This document shows, one piece after another, positions 22,791 through 34,420 of a stretch of 64,000 bases of DNA. Each line of letters opens with the position of its first letter. Within the stretch, counting starts at the first letter, position 1. Below the pieces are notes generated by a model. That model did not search any database, was not told the origin of the DNA, and was given only the letters and a program-made list of their open reading frames with translations. Source of the DNA: Cycas panzhihuaensis (lineage: Eukaryota; Cycadophyta); assembly GCA_023213395.1 (NCBI GenBank), contig CM041465.1, positions 74,345,741 to 74,409,740 of the forward strand, read 5' to 3'. A program made the translations under genes and the position numbers.

Positions 22791-23199
22791 GGCACTTCGA
22801 GTGCTAGTTTTGCCCACCTAATCTGGTCGTATATCCTTATTGAGCTGGCGGGCTTCTCGAGATCCTCAAGTTGGGAATGATGTCCTCATTTCCCCAACTT
22901 CTTGGCTCTTATCATGTTCATTAAAATGATTATTTTGTGAGGAGGATGTTGATGTGCCTAAGGAAGATGGCCCTTCTACCACTATTTTGTCTTTATCAAC
23001 TGAAGGTAGAGAGGATAGTTCTTCTATAATGGCTTTGCCTTTATCAACTCTGCTATCTTCAAAAGATGGTGTTGGATATGCACTCATTAGTTCAAAGTCA
23101 CAACTTGTATCCTCCAAGGCTCTATTATCAGCTTCCAACATTTGGAGTAATTTATGTCTGTCCCCCCCTCCAAATTTTAGAATTTGAACATCATACTCG
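22791..23199 (-). pseudogene. Cop2 integrase-RT linker
   Basis: A Ser/Asp/Glu-rich linker (open frame 23141-22866 with SCDFELMSAYPTPSFEDS and EELSSLPSVDKDKI) joins the integrase C-terminus to RT. Its composition is typical of this low-conservation part of Copia polyproteins. Confidence 0.55.
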
Positions 23200-24287
23200 A
23201 TAACGTTATTCTAGCAGTGTGAGGGTACTATGGAGTCTAATTTAAGTAATTGATTCTCTGTCTCTGCAAAAATGACATCTCTAGTAATGATGATTTTTTG
23301 TTATGAAGGTATAAAGACCTTATACCCTTTCTTATCCATAGGGTATCCAACAAAGATGCCTTTAAGTGCTCTTGGCTGGAGTTTATTTCGATCTGCATCC
23401 AGAATATGGGCATAGCATGTAGAGCAAAAAATTCTAAAGTAGTGAACAATGGGGGCTTGTCCTGACCATTTTTCATTAGGTGATTGTACTTCCTTTGATG
23501 GACTAATAGCATTGATACAATAAATGGCTGTCTAGATTGCTTCAGCCCATAGATAGGTAGGTACATTTTTATATATTAACATAGCATGAGCCATGTTCAT
23601 GATTGTCCTATTCATGCGCTCGGTAACTCCATTTTGTTATGGGGTACTTGCTACTGTTGTTTGATGCTTGATGTCATTATCTCGAAGGTAGCTTTCAAAC
23701 TTATGTGAGGTATATTCACCACCATTATCAGTTCGAAGACATTTGAGTTGATAACCTGACTCTTTTTCAGTGAGGGCTTTGAATTCATTGAATATATGAA
23801 ATGCTTCATCTTTCTTGTGTGGAAAAGTTACCCATACTTTTCTAGTGAAATCATCAATGAAAGAGATGTAATATAGCTTGCCCTTGAGTGAATGAATGGG
23901 CATTGGCCCACATAAATTAGAGTGTACCTATTATAATAGAAGGCCTGATTTCCACTAACTTTTAGGAAAGGGTTATCGATAAGATTTGACAATGATACAA
24001 GCTTAATATTTGAAGGGCTTAGAGGAAAACTTTGGAAGGTTTGGAAGAGTATTAGAAAAATCTCTAAGTCTATCAATGTGAACATGGCCCATACAAGCAT
24101 GTCAAAAAGCTTCTGGTGACAACGTTGGATGGGTTAAGATGGAATTAAATGCAAATTCTTCATCAGCATAAGGGCTTTGGGCACAATGAGCTTCAAAAGA
24201 TGGAAAGTCATTCAGTCAAAAGAGTTTGCCAAAGAGATGTCTAGTCAAAACCACCTGATTAGTTAGAGGGTGAATGACCTTAAGAGT
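23200..24287 (-). pseudogene. Cop2 integrase
   Basis: The Copia integrase core is in broken frames. The region at about 23930-23880 carries SNLCGPMPIHS, where the first catalytic Asp is Asn. 23903-23637 reads YYISFIDDFTRKVWVTF and LRTDNGGEYTSHKFE, with the second Asp kept. The zinc-binding GAG-pre-integrase region lies upstream (about 24290-24050) in decayed form. The following C-terminal section (23566-23237) contains the conserved region near the KGYKVY-type segment. Confidence 0.8.
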
Positions 24288-24608
24288 CTAGTCATTTGTA
24301 GTTACACTCAGATCAAATCCATGAGAAACAAGTGTGGATAAAGAGAGTAGGTTTTGTTTGAGATTGGGTATGTATAAGACATCAAGCAATGTAAAATCTT
24401 CTAAGCTTGAGAGTTTCAAGTGAATGTTACCAATTCCTTCAATAGGTTGTTGTGATTTATCAGCTATGTGAATAACTCCATGAACATTTGAGTCAAATGT
24501 TTGATATAGACTGTAATTGCATGTCATATGTTGAGTTGCTCCTGTGTCCATGATCCACTGTCCATTAATTGAAGCCATACTATTGGCAATTCCAATAAGG
24601 TTTGGCAT
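24288..24608 (-). pseudogene. Cop2 aspartic protease
   Basis: The open stretch contains WIMDTGATQHMT, the Copia retropepsin active site (Asp-Thr-Gly). FTLLDVLYIPNLKQNLLSLS follows, the typical flap/C-terminal region before the GAG-pre-integrase domain, then SHGFDLSV. The same motifs are in Cop4 at 33059-33350. Confidence 0.87.
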
Positions 24609-24789
24609 TGGTGAAGGGAATTCACAAGTGATATATCCACACTGAGCTTCAAAGTATCTCTTCGGTTGGTCAATGGTATTTGATGCTGAAGATCCCTCAA
24701 TTCTTTGAATGTGTGCTTGTACAAAACCTACACCACTAAAGGATTCTTCACAAGTTTCTTCAACATTGTGAGCTCTATGTTTTGGTTAG

Positions 24790-25715
24790 AACTTGGCTAA
24801 CTTATAAGTGGCAGTTCTGCAATCTTTTGCTAAGTGTCCTTTATGGTTATACCGATCATACATAATGGTCTGATTACCAGTCCCTGAAGAAGTACTGGTT
24901 TGGCTTGACTATCTTGCTCTTTGTTAAGGTGGCCCTTGGCCTTGAAACTATCGAGGTTGTGATTGAGGGTTTGATTGACCTTGTGGATGATTTTCCATAT
25001 TTCTTCCTCTTCCTCTTGTTCAGTTATTTCCTCTGCCACGAGAGGGACCTTGATTTTTTGTATAGTAAACTTCTTCTTCTACCTCAAAGGCTGCATCTTG
25101 AAGAGAGTCAGAGGCTACAAAGTTTGTATCAAAGGTCTTGTCAAATTCTATAAACTTCTTGGCAAGTGCTTCAAAGTTGAGTGTCTTCAACGTTCCACTA
25201 GATTGAAGACTTCCAAGCAAGTTTTTATAATCAGGGACATGTAAACATGACTGGATTAAAAATACCCAAGTGATGCATTGGATTTTAAAGTCTTTGTCAA
25301 TTGCCTGTTTGATTAGTCGAAGGAGATTTATTATCTCATAAGCTCGTCCCTTCTGCATTTTTAATTTGTTTATTTTCAAAACAAGATGAACTTGTAGGAC
25401 CTTCCAGGCTATATCATGTTCCTCTTTGTTTATCAAGTTGTGCAAGGAGTGATCAATGACCAATAAAATTCTTGCACGAATCTTTTCATCATCTATCTCC
25501 CATTGTAGTTTAGCTGCAACATCTCTAGGAGCTATTGGGGTGGATCCACTGGAAGCAGTTGTTGTAGTCGTTACTGCTATATTGGGTGTAGGTTGCAAGT
25601 GGGCTCTCCAAAGGCCTTCATAGTTTGTAGCATTTTTAATTCCAGTGTACTATATATCCCAATTTTCTTTGCCTTTCAATATACAGTTAACATTTTGCTT
25701 GAATTGAGATGATAT
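24790..25715 (-). pseudogene. Cop2 gag
   Basis: The UBN2-type Copia gag starts where Cop4 has ATG, but here the codon is ATA (25715). SQFKQNVNCILKGKENWDI and NYEGLWRAHLQPTPN lead in. The long open stretch 25598-25020 follows with APRDVAAKLQWEIDDEKIR, LVIDHSLHNLINKEEHD and KQAIDKDFKIQCITW. The zinc knuckle near 24870-24800 reads YDRYNHKGHLAKDC, so its first two cysteines are changed to Tyr. A Gln/Gly/Arg-rich C-terminus precedes it. Confidence 0.85.
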
Positions 25716-27742
25716 GGTGATGATGAAGAAATAGAAGAGATGATAGAAGTATGTGCCACTGACACATATGGCTAGTACACCTGGCACAATAGGGATGTAG
25801 AAATGATTGTTATGATGAGAAGCAAGAAATGATTAACTATTTTTTAACAATTATATAAAAAAATGAATATAAGTAATGATGCAAGAATGAGGCCTAATGT
25901 AGAGCTAAGAAAGAGTGGTGATGTGTCATGCCACTAACCTCTCACTTATGTCCAAATGTAGGTGAGGTTTCGATGCCTAAGGCTTCTAGTATACGATTAG
26001 GGCCTTCACCTGTGATACTTGCACCTATGCTTGGTGATAAAATCCAAGTCACAGTGGAGCCCAGTTACTCCCAGTCCTCACCCAATTCACTAATGAGCAA
26101 CTATATACCTCCTCCAAAGAGTCAAACGGTACTACGTATCCCACAGCTATGACAGATATTGGATCAAGTTCATTTTAATCTTACATTAAGGCTTTCAGTT
26201 TTCTTGGGTGGTTATTAGGATTATCCCTAATTGGAGGCCATAAGTATGGCTAACCTGTCTCTCCACCGCTATTACAGTTAGGACCAGACCGACCCAGTAT
26301 GAAACTCACACCTCCTTTAGGGCCTGGACTTCAGCCAACCTTAGTCTATTTCAAACAAGGCGAGTGTGTGCATAAGTCAAGAACTGGCGGTATAGATCAT
26401 ATGGATTAGATTCCTTTTAGGAATAGTGTAAGATGTTTCCATATAACTAAAAACTGAAATAGAAACTTGTTAAATGTACTTGCTTATTTTTTGTGCTTGC
26501 TTTATTATTGTTGCTACTTTTGTGATGATTTGTTGTTGTTCCTGCTTTTATGATACTTTGTTGTTGTTGCTGCTTTTATGATGCTTTATTATTATTGCTA
26601 CTTTTGTGATGTTTTATGATATGTGTGTAAATAAAAAAGCATGCTAGGTTTAGCAGGGGAACCAGATGTTACTTCCGATCTAAGATTTTCCTTGCTTTAA
26701 TACAATGTTTGCAAATATGATTTTAGATATTTTGATACAAAATCCATAATGGGATAAAAAGCAGATTAACTTGCCACTAAAATAATGATTTTTCTAAATC
26801 TATATGTATGCTATTTTGACCTATTTTGTGATTTTTTCACAAAATTTACAAATAATGATAAATGGGTAAATTTTTAGAAATTACAAATATAAAGGCCTAA
26901 ATGATGAAATCTGAATTTATGACAGAAGGAAAAAGTGTTCAAAATATTATTTTTGATAGATTTATGAAGTCAGATTTTAGAAAAGGCACAAAAATATTTC
27001 TACCTAAAAAAACACCAAAGTAAAATCATGCCAGATCGACTATACCAGAATATTGACTTCAATATGTCAAAAGTTATGTTTTTACATGTATATTAACTTT
27101 CCCTTCTACACCATCTATAAAATCTACCAAAACATTGCTCGAAATGCCCTTGCAAAGTCCTTTGTGGGGTTAAGTAGGCAAAATCAGCAACTGTGAGAAA
27201 AATGCATAGATCTCACTAACCAATGGATGAAATTTGATGATATTTATCTTAAACTGATCTTAAAACATAAATCTACCAAATCCCTTAATAAAACATTCAT
27301 ATCTTCATCTTATAATTAAAGGATTTCATTAGGAAAAGTGCTTTAAATCACTTATCCACAAAATTTACCCTTTTTTGTCACAACTAAAACTCATTGTTTT
27401 AGGTTGAATCTGAAGTTACTCTAGAATACAAAAATGATCCTCTAGTGAAGGGACCTTGTGTGCCAAATTTCATCAAATTCTGAGATGGTTGAAGTTTTAT
27501 AAAAATGTGGGCTTTTAATGCTTCCGGGACTATTCCGACAGCTGAACGACTTCAAAAACATGTATTCTTCACCTCTAAATTTCTTCACACATGTAAAAAG
27601 GAGCAACATATAAAATACTATAATTTTATGCTCTCAAAATGTTAAAAAAATAAGAAATACACTCTCAATACTTCACATTGAAGGTGAAGGAGAGGCAAAA
27701 TGACTCCATGCAAATGGAATGGAGTGAATAGATCCCCTTCTG
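25716..27742 (-). other. Cop2 leader
   Basis: About 2 kb between PBS and gag. The gag-proximal module (about 25935-26390) is conserved with the Cop4 leader (about 31090-31460). The rest is AT-rich, with TTGTTGTTGCTGC-like repeats near 26510-26600. No protein similarity is seen. Confidence 0.65.
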
Positions 27743-27754
27743 GCTCTGATACCA
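27743..27754 (-). other. Cop2 primer-binding site (tRNA-Met type)
   Basis: Minus strand TGGTATCAGAGC, two bases from the LTR edge at 27757. Confidence 0.9.
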
Positions 27755-27756
27755 CA

Positions 27757-28068
27757 TGAAGGAATGATGGATCTAGGAGATAAATCACTCACATGTACAC
27801 AATGGCAATGGAGAGTGAAAAAGAAGATGAAACAAGATATGAGAACAAGCTTAGAGGTGAGAATGAATAATGACTCCCTCCTTGAGATTTCACCTTTTAT
27901 TATTGAGGGTGAGCATTAGGGTTAGGATTTTCCTGTCTAATGATATGAATCTAAAATTATATCTAAATGCACATAAAGTACATTTCATTAAGAGACTAAT
28001 GCTAATAATATATCCTAAGGCCACATAATTAATCTACACAAATGACCTTGATACATTAACTTATTTCA
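27757..28068 (-). repeat. Cop2 5' LTR (312 bp)
   Basis: Plus reading TGAAGGAATGATGG ... TTATTTCA. Flanked right by CTCTA (28069-28073), then Tat1 gag resumes. Confidence 0.88.
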
Positions 28069-28853
28069 CTCTATTCCACTAAGGCTACTTTGCCTAAGGA
28101 ATTGAAGAGGGATCTCTTCGTTAATGTACTTCGCCCATAAGTCCATGTGGAAGTCCTTAAGATGGGGTCAACCACATGTGATTGCACCATCGCAAAGTGC
28201 TTAGCGCTTAAGGCTATTGAGATCTAGGCTAGACTCAAAAAGCCTCTTAAGCCCTTATAATGTCATGAGGCACCACCCCAAACCAAAGAAACCAAACCAC
28301 AACAATCCACTAGGTCCTCTTCTCATCCGACTGAGAAGATCCTAGACCTGCTCATTTCTGCTATACATTCATTCGAATGTATGATGAAGGAACTTAAACT
28401 GCAAGCTCCTTCATCTCCCACTTTCAATAAACAAATCCAACAAGCTACTCAAGCTGCTCTCCTTAAGGGTGGTAACACCTAATCCTCTCAAGCAAGGAAG
28501 CCAGATTCCTCACTTGAGAAGAAGTGGTATTCTGTTCATGGGGAATGTTTCCATGACAAGTCACGTTGTAGGGCTCAACATCCTAGGGATGCCTCGCAAT
28601 GTGACTCATCTCCTAAACGGGCCTCAAGACCCAACCTAGACCAACCGGTCCACAAGGATCCGTTCCCCAAGTATGGGGAGTGTGATTGTAATGCTCAACC
28701 CAAAAACAACTGGAACCGGGGAAGATCTCTGAATTCCCATCCTTCATGCAATAAAGGGAAGGGTGCCCAGGATTCGTCTTCTTCCTCGCGTTCCCCCAAC
28801 TGTCGTACTCCCTCACCTTTGTGGTCCTGGGATAAGGGAAAGAAGGTGATTTA
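28069..28853 (+). pseudogene. Tat1 gag, C-terminal part
   Basis: Continuation of gag after Cop2. ATLPKELKRDLFVNVLRP-like, Lys/Pro-rich and LDLLISAIHSFECMMKELKL segments precede a knuckle-like KKWYSVHGECFHDKSRC and the conserved VHKDPFPKYGECDCN. Tat3 has matching pieces (62570-62720). A TAA at 28852-28854 ends the stretch, with the protease frame continuing directly after it, so gag and pol are probably one ORF or separated only by this stop. Confidence 0.72.
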
Positions 28854-28854
28854 A

Positions 28855-29613
28855 ATGCTTGAGGCCACCCCCTTATATGCCCTAACTCGGTCTTAAGCTG
28901 CTAAAGAGGTAGCTAATGCCTCTTCTTCTACTCCACACTCTGATCCTCTTTCAGAAGTCTCTCTTCCAGAAGTCCCGTTACTTCCCAAGACTATTCACGT
29001 TCGTCCAGGTCGCTATAATTTTAGGAGAGCCCTTCCTCAACTCACAGTGAAGGGAAATGTCTTTTCTGTCATTAAAGAGCTTTGTACCGTGGCTGCCGGG
29101 ATGTCCATCATGGATGTCTTGAGAAGTTGTCTCGAACAATAGACACTCTTTTTGGAAGCTTTAGGGTTGGGTGATGCGCCCATTCACGCTTTGGGTATTA
29201 CCCAAAGCCATCAGCTTGTCATTTCCTTTGACCCTAAAGACCTTCCCCTTGTATGTGAAAGGGAATGCCAATGGAACTTCCCTTTCATCATCACTATTGA
29301 CACACCAAATTGTACCTTGTGAAGGACTATTTTTGACAATGGTTCTTCCATTAATGCCATGCCCTTGCACATTATCCAAGAGCTTGGCATTTCCGCCTTA
29401 GAACTCGTTCCATGGCGATGCCAAGGCTACGACGGTAGTGAAAAGACTCCATTAGGATCTGTTTCAATTTAGCTCACTCTTGAGGACAAGAATGTCCTTG
29501 TCGACATTGTCGTCCATGACATAGATGTCGACTACAATCTTCTTTTGGGTCGACCATGGCTTGATCAGATGGGAGCCATGTGTTTGACCTGCTATGGGCA
29601 ACTTAAGTTTGTT
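28855..29613 (+). pseudogene. Tat1 protease
   Basis: One frame with a few stops. A leader with TIHVRPGRYNFRRALPQLTV is followed by the retropepsin region: FIITIDTPN, then IFDNGSSINAMPLHIIQELG (about 29326-29385, active site Asp-Asn-Gly in place of Asp-Gly/Thr-Gly), WRCQGYDGSEKTPLGSV and DYNLLLGRPWLDQMGA. It ends where Cop4 is inserted (KFVHD). The pattern is typical of Tat/Athila-type Gypsy proteases. Confidence 0.86.
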
Positions 29614-29618
29614 CATGA
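29614..29618. other. Cop4 target-site duplication, left copy (CATGA)
   Basis: Perfect match to 37137-37141. Confidence 0.92.
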
Positions 29619-29913
29619 TGAAAAGGGTTAATGACATAAGGTCATTACATTAGTTGATTATTTCTAAAAAGGGTCTTAAGTGAACTTTAAATTAGATCAC
29701 TTAAGTGAAATACACTTTCATGTGCATTATGTGTAATTTCATTTCACCTAACTCAAATGCTCCCTCTCAATATAAAAGTAAAGCTCAATGGAGGAGATTC
29801 ATTCTTACCTCCCCATTTTGTGAGAGCTACTTTCTTTCTCTCAAGTCTCTCTTGCTCCCATGTTTGCCTTTTGTGTTTAGTGCATGGAGATGAAGGATAG
29901 ATCCACTCTTTCA
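29619..29913 (+). repeat. Cop4 5' LTR (295 bp)
   Basis: TGAAAAGGGTTAATG ... CACTCTTTCA. It includes a TATA box and the palindromic-looking TTAAGTGAAC/TCACTTAAG pair near 29678-29705. Nearly identical to the 3' LTR. Confidence 0.92.
29771..29778 (+). promoter_or_regulatory. TATA box of Cop4 LTR
   Basis: TATAAAAG in both LTRs (also 36994-37001), about 150 bp from the LTR start; a good canonical plant TATA element. Confidence 0.65.
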
Positions 29914-29915
29914 TG

Positions 29916-29926
29916 TGGTATCGAGC
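29916..29926 (+). other. Cop4 primer-binding site
   Basis: TGGTATCGAGC two bases after the LTR; a tRNA-Met-type site with one base missing relative to the TGGTATCAGAGC of Cop2. Confidence 0.8.
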
Positions 29927-31931
29927 TTGCTTCCTTCATATTCCCCACTTGCACTTGCAATGGAGCCATCACTTCCTTCTCCCCCACAATCCATGTGGTG
30001 AAGGAGATTGTGAAAGTGAATTTAGAAATATTTTCAAGTTATTATGATAGCATATTTTGTATTGTTTGCTTTTCCTTTCTCTTTTGCAGGTTTGGAAGCA
30101 TAATACAAGGAGTTGTAAGGCCCAAGGATTCCAATCCTTTGCTGCCATTGATGCTATCTCATTCTTCTTTTCTTTTCCCTTTTTTCCATTTAACAAGGGA
30201 ATGTCATTAAAATTTTCTAGCATTTAGAAGAATGATTGTAAGGGGAGTTTTTACCCATTTTTTAAAAATAATTTTGAGCCATTTAAAATATCTATCATTG
30301 TATGCTCTCACCTTGCCCATATTGGGATCCCGTGATCAAAAATGATGGAAATTTCATATGGTATTATGTGTTGAGACATTAGCAAGCTGAAATTTCTGTA
30401 GAAATATAATTTGATTACTAAACTTCACAGGTCTGTAAAATCTTCTACAGAGATCCAATTGAAGTGATTCTAATTGTCAAAGATGGGGCTCGAGTCTACT
30501 TTCCAAAGGCAAAAACCGGCACCTAATTTGGATGTCGTATGAGGAAGTTATTGTTGTTTTAGTGAACAACAGTTATTTTTAGTAAGAATTCTGAAAAAAT
30601 ATAATTTCCTAACTTTGCGGGGCTGTCAAAAACTTTCCAGAACTCATTTGGACCTGATTCCACTTCCTAAAGATGAAGCTCTGAGTCTAGTTTGCAGCAC
30701 AAAAATCGGCACTCCATTTCGACATCGTGGGAGAAAGTTATTATAGATTTAGTGAAGAGTACTTTTTTTGTATTAACAAAAAAAAAAAAAGTGAAGAAAA
30801 TTTCTTCCTTTTTATAAGGCTTAAAAGCCCATTGTAAAAGTGAGAAAAAAAAAACACCTGGATCAGAGCAATATCCGGTGTCCTCACTCACTTATTAGCA
30901 TTGTATTTCAGCACTCTAAAATCACTCAAAGTAAGCACTCCAAAGACACTTCAAGCAAGCACTCCAAAAGCACTCCAAGCAAGCATTATTTTTAGTTAAA
31001 TGTACGTTTGATGCAATTTGATAATCTTTTCACTCTTCCTAAAAGGAACGCATCACGTACGCTATTTTCCGCCATCTTGTACCTGTTCACACACTCGCCA
31101 AGGTTGAGATACCTTGGTTGGCAGAATGCTGTGCCATAAAGGAGATGTGGGTTTCAAGTTGGGACTGGACTAAACCAGAATATTGGTGAGGTTTGGTTAA
31201 CCATACCATCGTGCTTCAATCAAGGATCATCCTGATAACCAACCGGGAAAACTGAAACTTTAATACAAGATTAAAATATACCCGATCCAATATCCGTCAT
31301 AGCCATGGGTATGCACGTACCACTCTTTAGAGGAGGTATATAGCTACTCATTGGTGAACTGGGTGAGGATTGGGAGTACTGGCTCATTGTGACTTGGATT
31401 TCATCACTAAGCATGATTACGAGTATCACAGGTGAAGGCCAAATTAATTCTACTAGAAGCCTAGGCATCCCTTCAACAACCTCAACTACACGTTGGACAC
31501 AAGTTAGAGGTTATTGGGTTGATTACACATCCTACATTCGAGTTTCAAGTTGTGTAAACCCAATGATGTCAACTTCTACATTGGCCTACAATCTTGTATA
31601 TTGATCACTTACTTATTTGGCAAAAGTGATCCACAGTGTAATCACAATCATAGTGCTTCTCATATTCCTCGTCAAGTCAGTTAATATTTGCCACAAGTGT
31701 TAGTGGCCAATTTTATCATAGTGCTTCTCATATTTCTCGGCCAGTTAATATTTGTCACAAGTGTTGGTGACTTTTCTCTAAGTTGCTCCCTTCATCTTTG
31801 AGCAACCATTCTCACTTCTTCTTCCTTCTTCTACACTACTTCATTACATTTCCCATTTGTAAATAGTGATTGGTCATTTATTGCCATCACTTTTATAGTC
31901 CTCGCTTATTTCTTCCCTTCTAAAAGACACA
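29927..31931 (+). other. Cop4 leader
   Basis: About 2 kb without coding similarity. A duplicated block is visible: the AAATTTCTGTAGAAATATAATTT...GTCTGTAAAA region (about 30385-30560) recurs in altered form at about 30590-30760, and GCACTCCAA(A/G) is repeated at about 30910-30990. The module 31090-31460 matches the Cop2 leader. Confidence 0.6.
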
Positions 31932-32870
31932 ATGTCTTCACAGCTCAAGCAAAATGTGAACCGTGATTCTAAAAGGGAAAGCAAATTGGGACATGTGGCT
32001 CACTGGTGTCAGAAATGCTGCAAAGTATGAAGGTCTATGGAGAGATCACTTACAACCCACACCACTTGTTGCATTCATACTACCACAATCGCTTCAAGAG
32101 GAGGTGCTCCAACCGCCTCCCATCAAGTCGTAGCTAAATGCCAATGGGAACTTGATGATGATAAAATCCATGCAGGGATACTGCTTATCACTGATTATTC
32201 CCTGCATAATCTCATTAATGAAGTTGTACATGATACAAAGATGGAAAGTTCTTGAAGTTCTTAAGAAGAACTTTGACACTAAATCGACTTAGAATTTGTT
32301 CACTTAGTGTCAAGATAAACAAATTGAAAATGCGAAAGGACATGCAAGTGGGACAATCAATCTCCTTCGTCCAATCAAGCAAGCCATTGATAAAGATTTT
32401 AAAACTCAATGCATTACATGGGCTTTCTTGATTCACCATGTCTCCATATCCGTATTATAAAAATCTATTGGAGTCTTCAATCCAATGGAACTTTGAAGAC
32501 CCTAAACTTTGAGGATCTTCGATAAGTTCATTGAATTTGATAAGACCTTTGATACCAACTTTGCCACTACATCGATCCAGTTGATGCCGCTTTTAAAGTG
32601 GAAGAAGATCTTTGTTACACCAAAATCAAGGTCAATACTCTTGTAGAGGTGGTAATTCCGTGGAAGAGGAAGAGGTAGACAACAAGGACAACGCCCTCTT
32701 AGTCAACAGTGCTCCTCAATTCCAACAAAATAGCCTCAAGGCCAAGGCCAAAATAATCAACTCGACCTAGATCCAAGAATCGAGATAATCCACCACCCAA
32801 TACTTGACCGAAATCAAACAATCGTGTGCCAAAGGTGTAATAGAAGAGGACATTATGCCAAAATTACGTA
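31932..32870 (+). pseudogene. Cop4 gag
   Basis: Starts at ATG 31932 with SSQLKQNVNRDSKRESKLG, collinear with Cop2 gag. Then come VVAKCQWELDDDKIHAGILL and YSLHNLINEVVHD (32037-32255), and later IKQAIDKDFKTQCITW-like sequence. Frameshifts occur near 32010, 32235 and 32440-32520. The zinc knuckle at 32827-32868 reads CQRCNRRGHYAKIT, so the last Cys is lost before a TAA. Confidence 0.82.
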
Positions 32871-33049
32871 ATCGCCACTAACAAACTACCAAGTTATCAA
32901 CGCCATGGTGCACATAATGTTGATAATACTTTTGAAGATGCTTTTGGTGGGACGCAATTTGCTCATGCACATCTTCAAAGAATTGGGACCACTTCATCAA
33001 ATGTTATTGATAGATCCACTAAGTATATTGAGGCTCATTGTGACTATGC

Positions 33050-33350
33050 TTATTCACTTTGCCTTCACCACTTGGAGTTGCAAATAGTGCTACCTCAAAT
33101 ACTTCATTGTGGATCATGGATACTGGAGCAACACAACACATGACTTGTCATTGCCGCTCTTTCAAGATTTTGACTCAAGTTCGTGGTGTTGTACACATGG
33201 TCGACAAATCATCTCACCAGTTGAAGGACTTGGAGCTTTTGCCCGAAACTCCTGTGCCTTCCAGATTTTACACTTGTTGATGTTTTATATATTCCTACTC
33301 AAGCGTAATCCGCCTCCCCGCCCACCCTTGTCTCGTGGATTTGATCTAAG
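33050..33350 (+). pseudogene. Cop4 aspartic protease
   Basis: LWIMDTGATQHMTC (about 33107-33150) carries the Asp-Thr-Gly site. The frame shifts soon after; the end region SRGFDLSVIANNQTLCVI (from 33330) is in the neighbouring frame. Confidence 0.85.
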
Positions 33351-34420
33351 TGTAATCGCAAACAATCAAACTCTCTGTGTCATTCACCCTCCTTCAAATG
33401 CTGTGGTTATGACTGGAATTCTTGATGGCAAACATTTTCTCCTAACTGGCTCACCATCCTTTAAAGCCAACTATGTTGATGATGAATTTATTTTTACCAC
33501 AACCCTGACTCCTCAAAAGTTGTCCCAAGCAGCTCTATGGCATGCTCGTATGGGCCATATCAAAATTGATTGTTTAAGAGAACTACAAGACACTCTTCCT
33601 GGTTTGCCTAAGTTCCCCTCCAAGCCCTTTAAATGTGAAGCATGTATTATTGCTAAATCTCAAAGACAACCCTTTCCTCATAGTCAGTGGAAATCTAGCC
33701 AACCTTTGCAGCTTGTACACTCAGATATACGCGGTCCTATGCCCATCCCTTCTATCAAATGTATGGTACTATATTACTTTTATTGATGATTTTACCAAGA
33801 AAGTATGGGTTGCTTTTCTTGCAAAGAAAGATGAAGCTTTTTCTATGTTTCAAGCTTTCAAGGCTCGTGTGGAAAATGAATCTGGATTCAAGATCAAAAT
33901 ACTCAGACCCATACAATGGTGGCGAGTACACATCCAATGAGTTTGAATCGCACTCTACGCCAACGTGGAATCAAACATCGACCATCACAGGTGTATACCC
34001 CAAAGAAATGGAGTTGCCGAGCGCATGAACAGGACCATCATGAATATGGCTCGTGCTTGCCGGTATATAAGAATGTCCCTATCTATCTTTGGGTCGAGGC
34101 TATCTCGGACTGTGTATTACATCAACACTTTAGTCCCTCCAAGCTCGACCCTCTCCACATGAAATGTAGTATGGACAAACCCCTCTATCTCCCACTTCGT
34201 AATTTTTGGCTCTACTTGTTATGCTCATATTTTGCGGGAACATAGAAATAAGCTCCAAGATAGAGCCATCAAAGGCATCTTTGCCTGACACCCTTTGGAC
34301 AAAAAGGGATACAAGGTTTTATACCTTCGAGCGCAAAATCATCATCACTAGAGATGTTCTCTTTGTAGAGACTGAAGATCAATTACTTAGACTTGACTCT
34401 AAGACGCCTTCATACTGATT
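33351..34420 (+). pseudogene. Cop4 integrase with GAG-pre-integrase zinc region
   Basis: The open frame to 33786 shows LWHARMGHIKIDCLRELQ ... FKCEACIIAKSQRQPF (His-His-Cys-Cys zinc region). LVHSDIRGPMPIPS follows with the first catalytic Asp, then ITFIDDFTKKVWVAF in another frame. The second Asp/Asn-Gly-Gly-Glu-Tyr segment and the Glu segment (NGVAERMNRTIMNMARACRY, 33965-34060) are split over frames. The C-terminal section contains DTLWTKRDTRFYTFERKIII and an FVETEDQLL block. Confidence 0.83.

Larger units (their letters stand above)
19034..28068 (-). mobile_element. Cop2: Copia element nested in Tat1 gag, with a rearranged 3' end
   Basis: A minus-strand Copia with 5' LTR at 27757-28068, PBS, leader, gag, protease, integrase, RT and RNase H, ending in a 3' untranslated region and LTR. 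It has three LTR copies. The outer left one (19034-19362) and the right one share diagnostic variants (ATTTCATTAAGAGACTAATG). The middle one (20474-20785) differs, and a plus-strand Copia piece (Cop3) lies between them. The domain order gag-PR-IN-RT-RH is that of Ty1/Copia. The polyprotein is broken in every domain. Confidence 0.88.
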
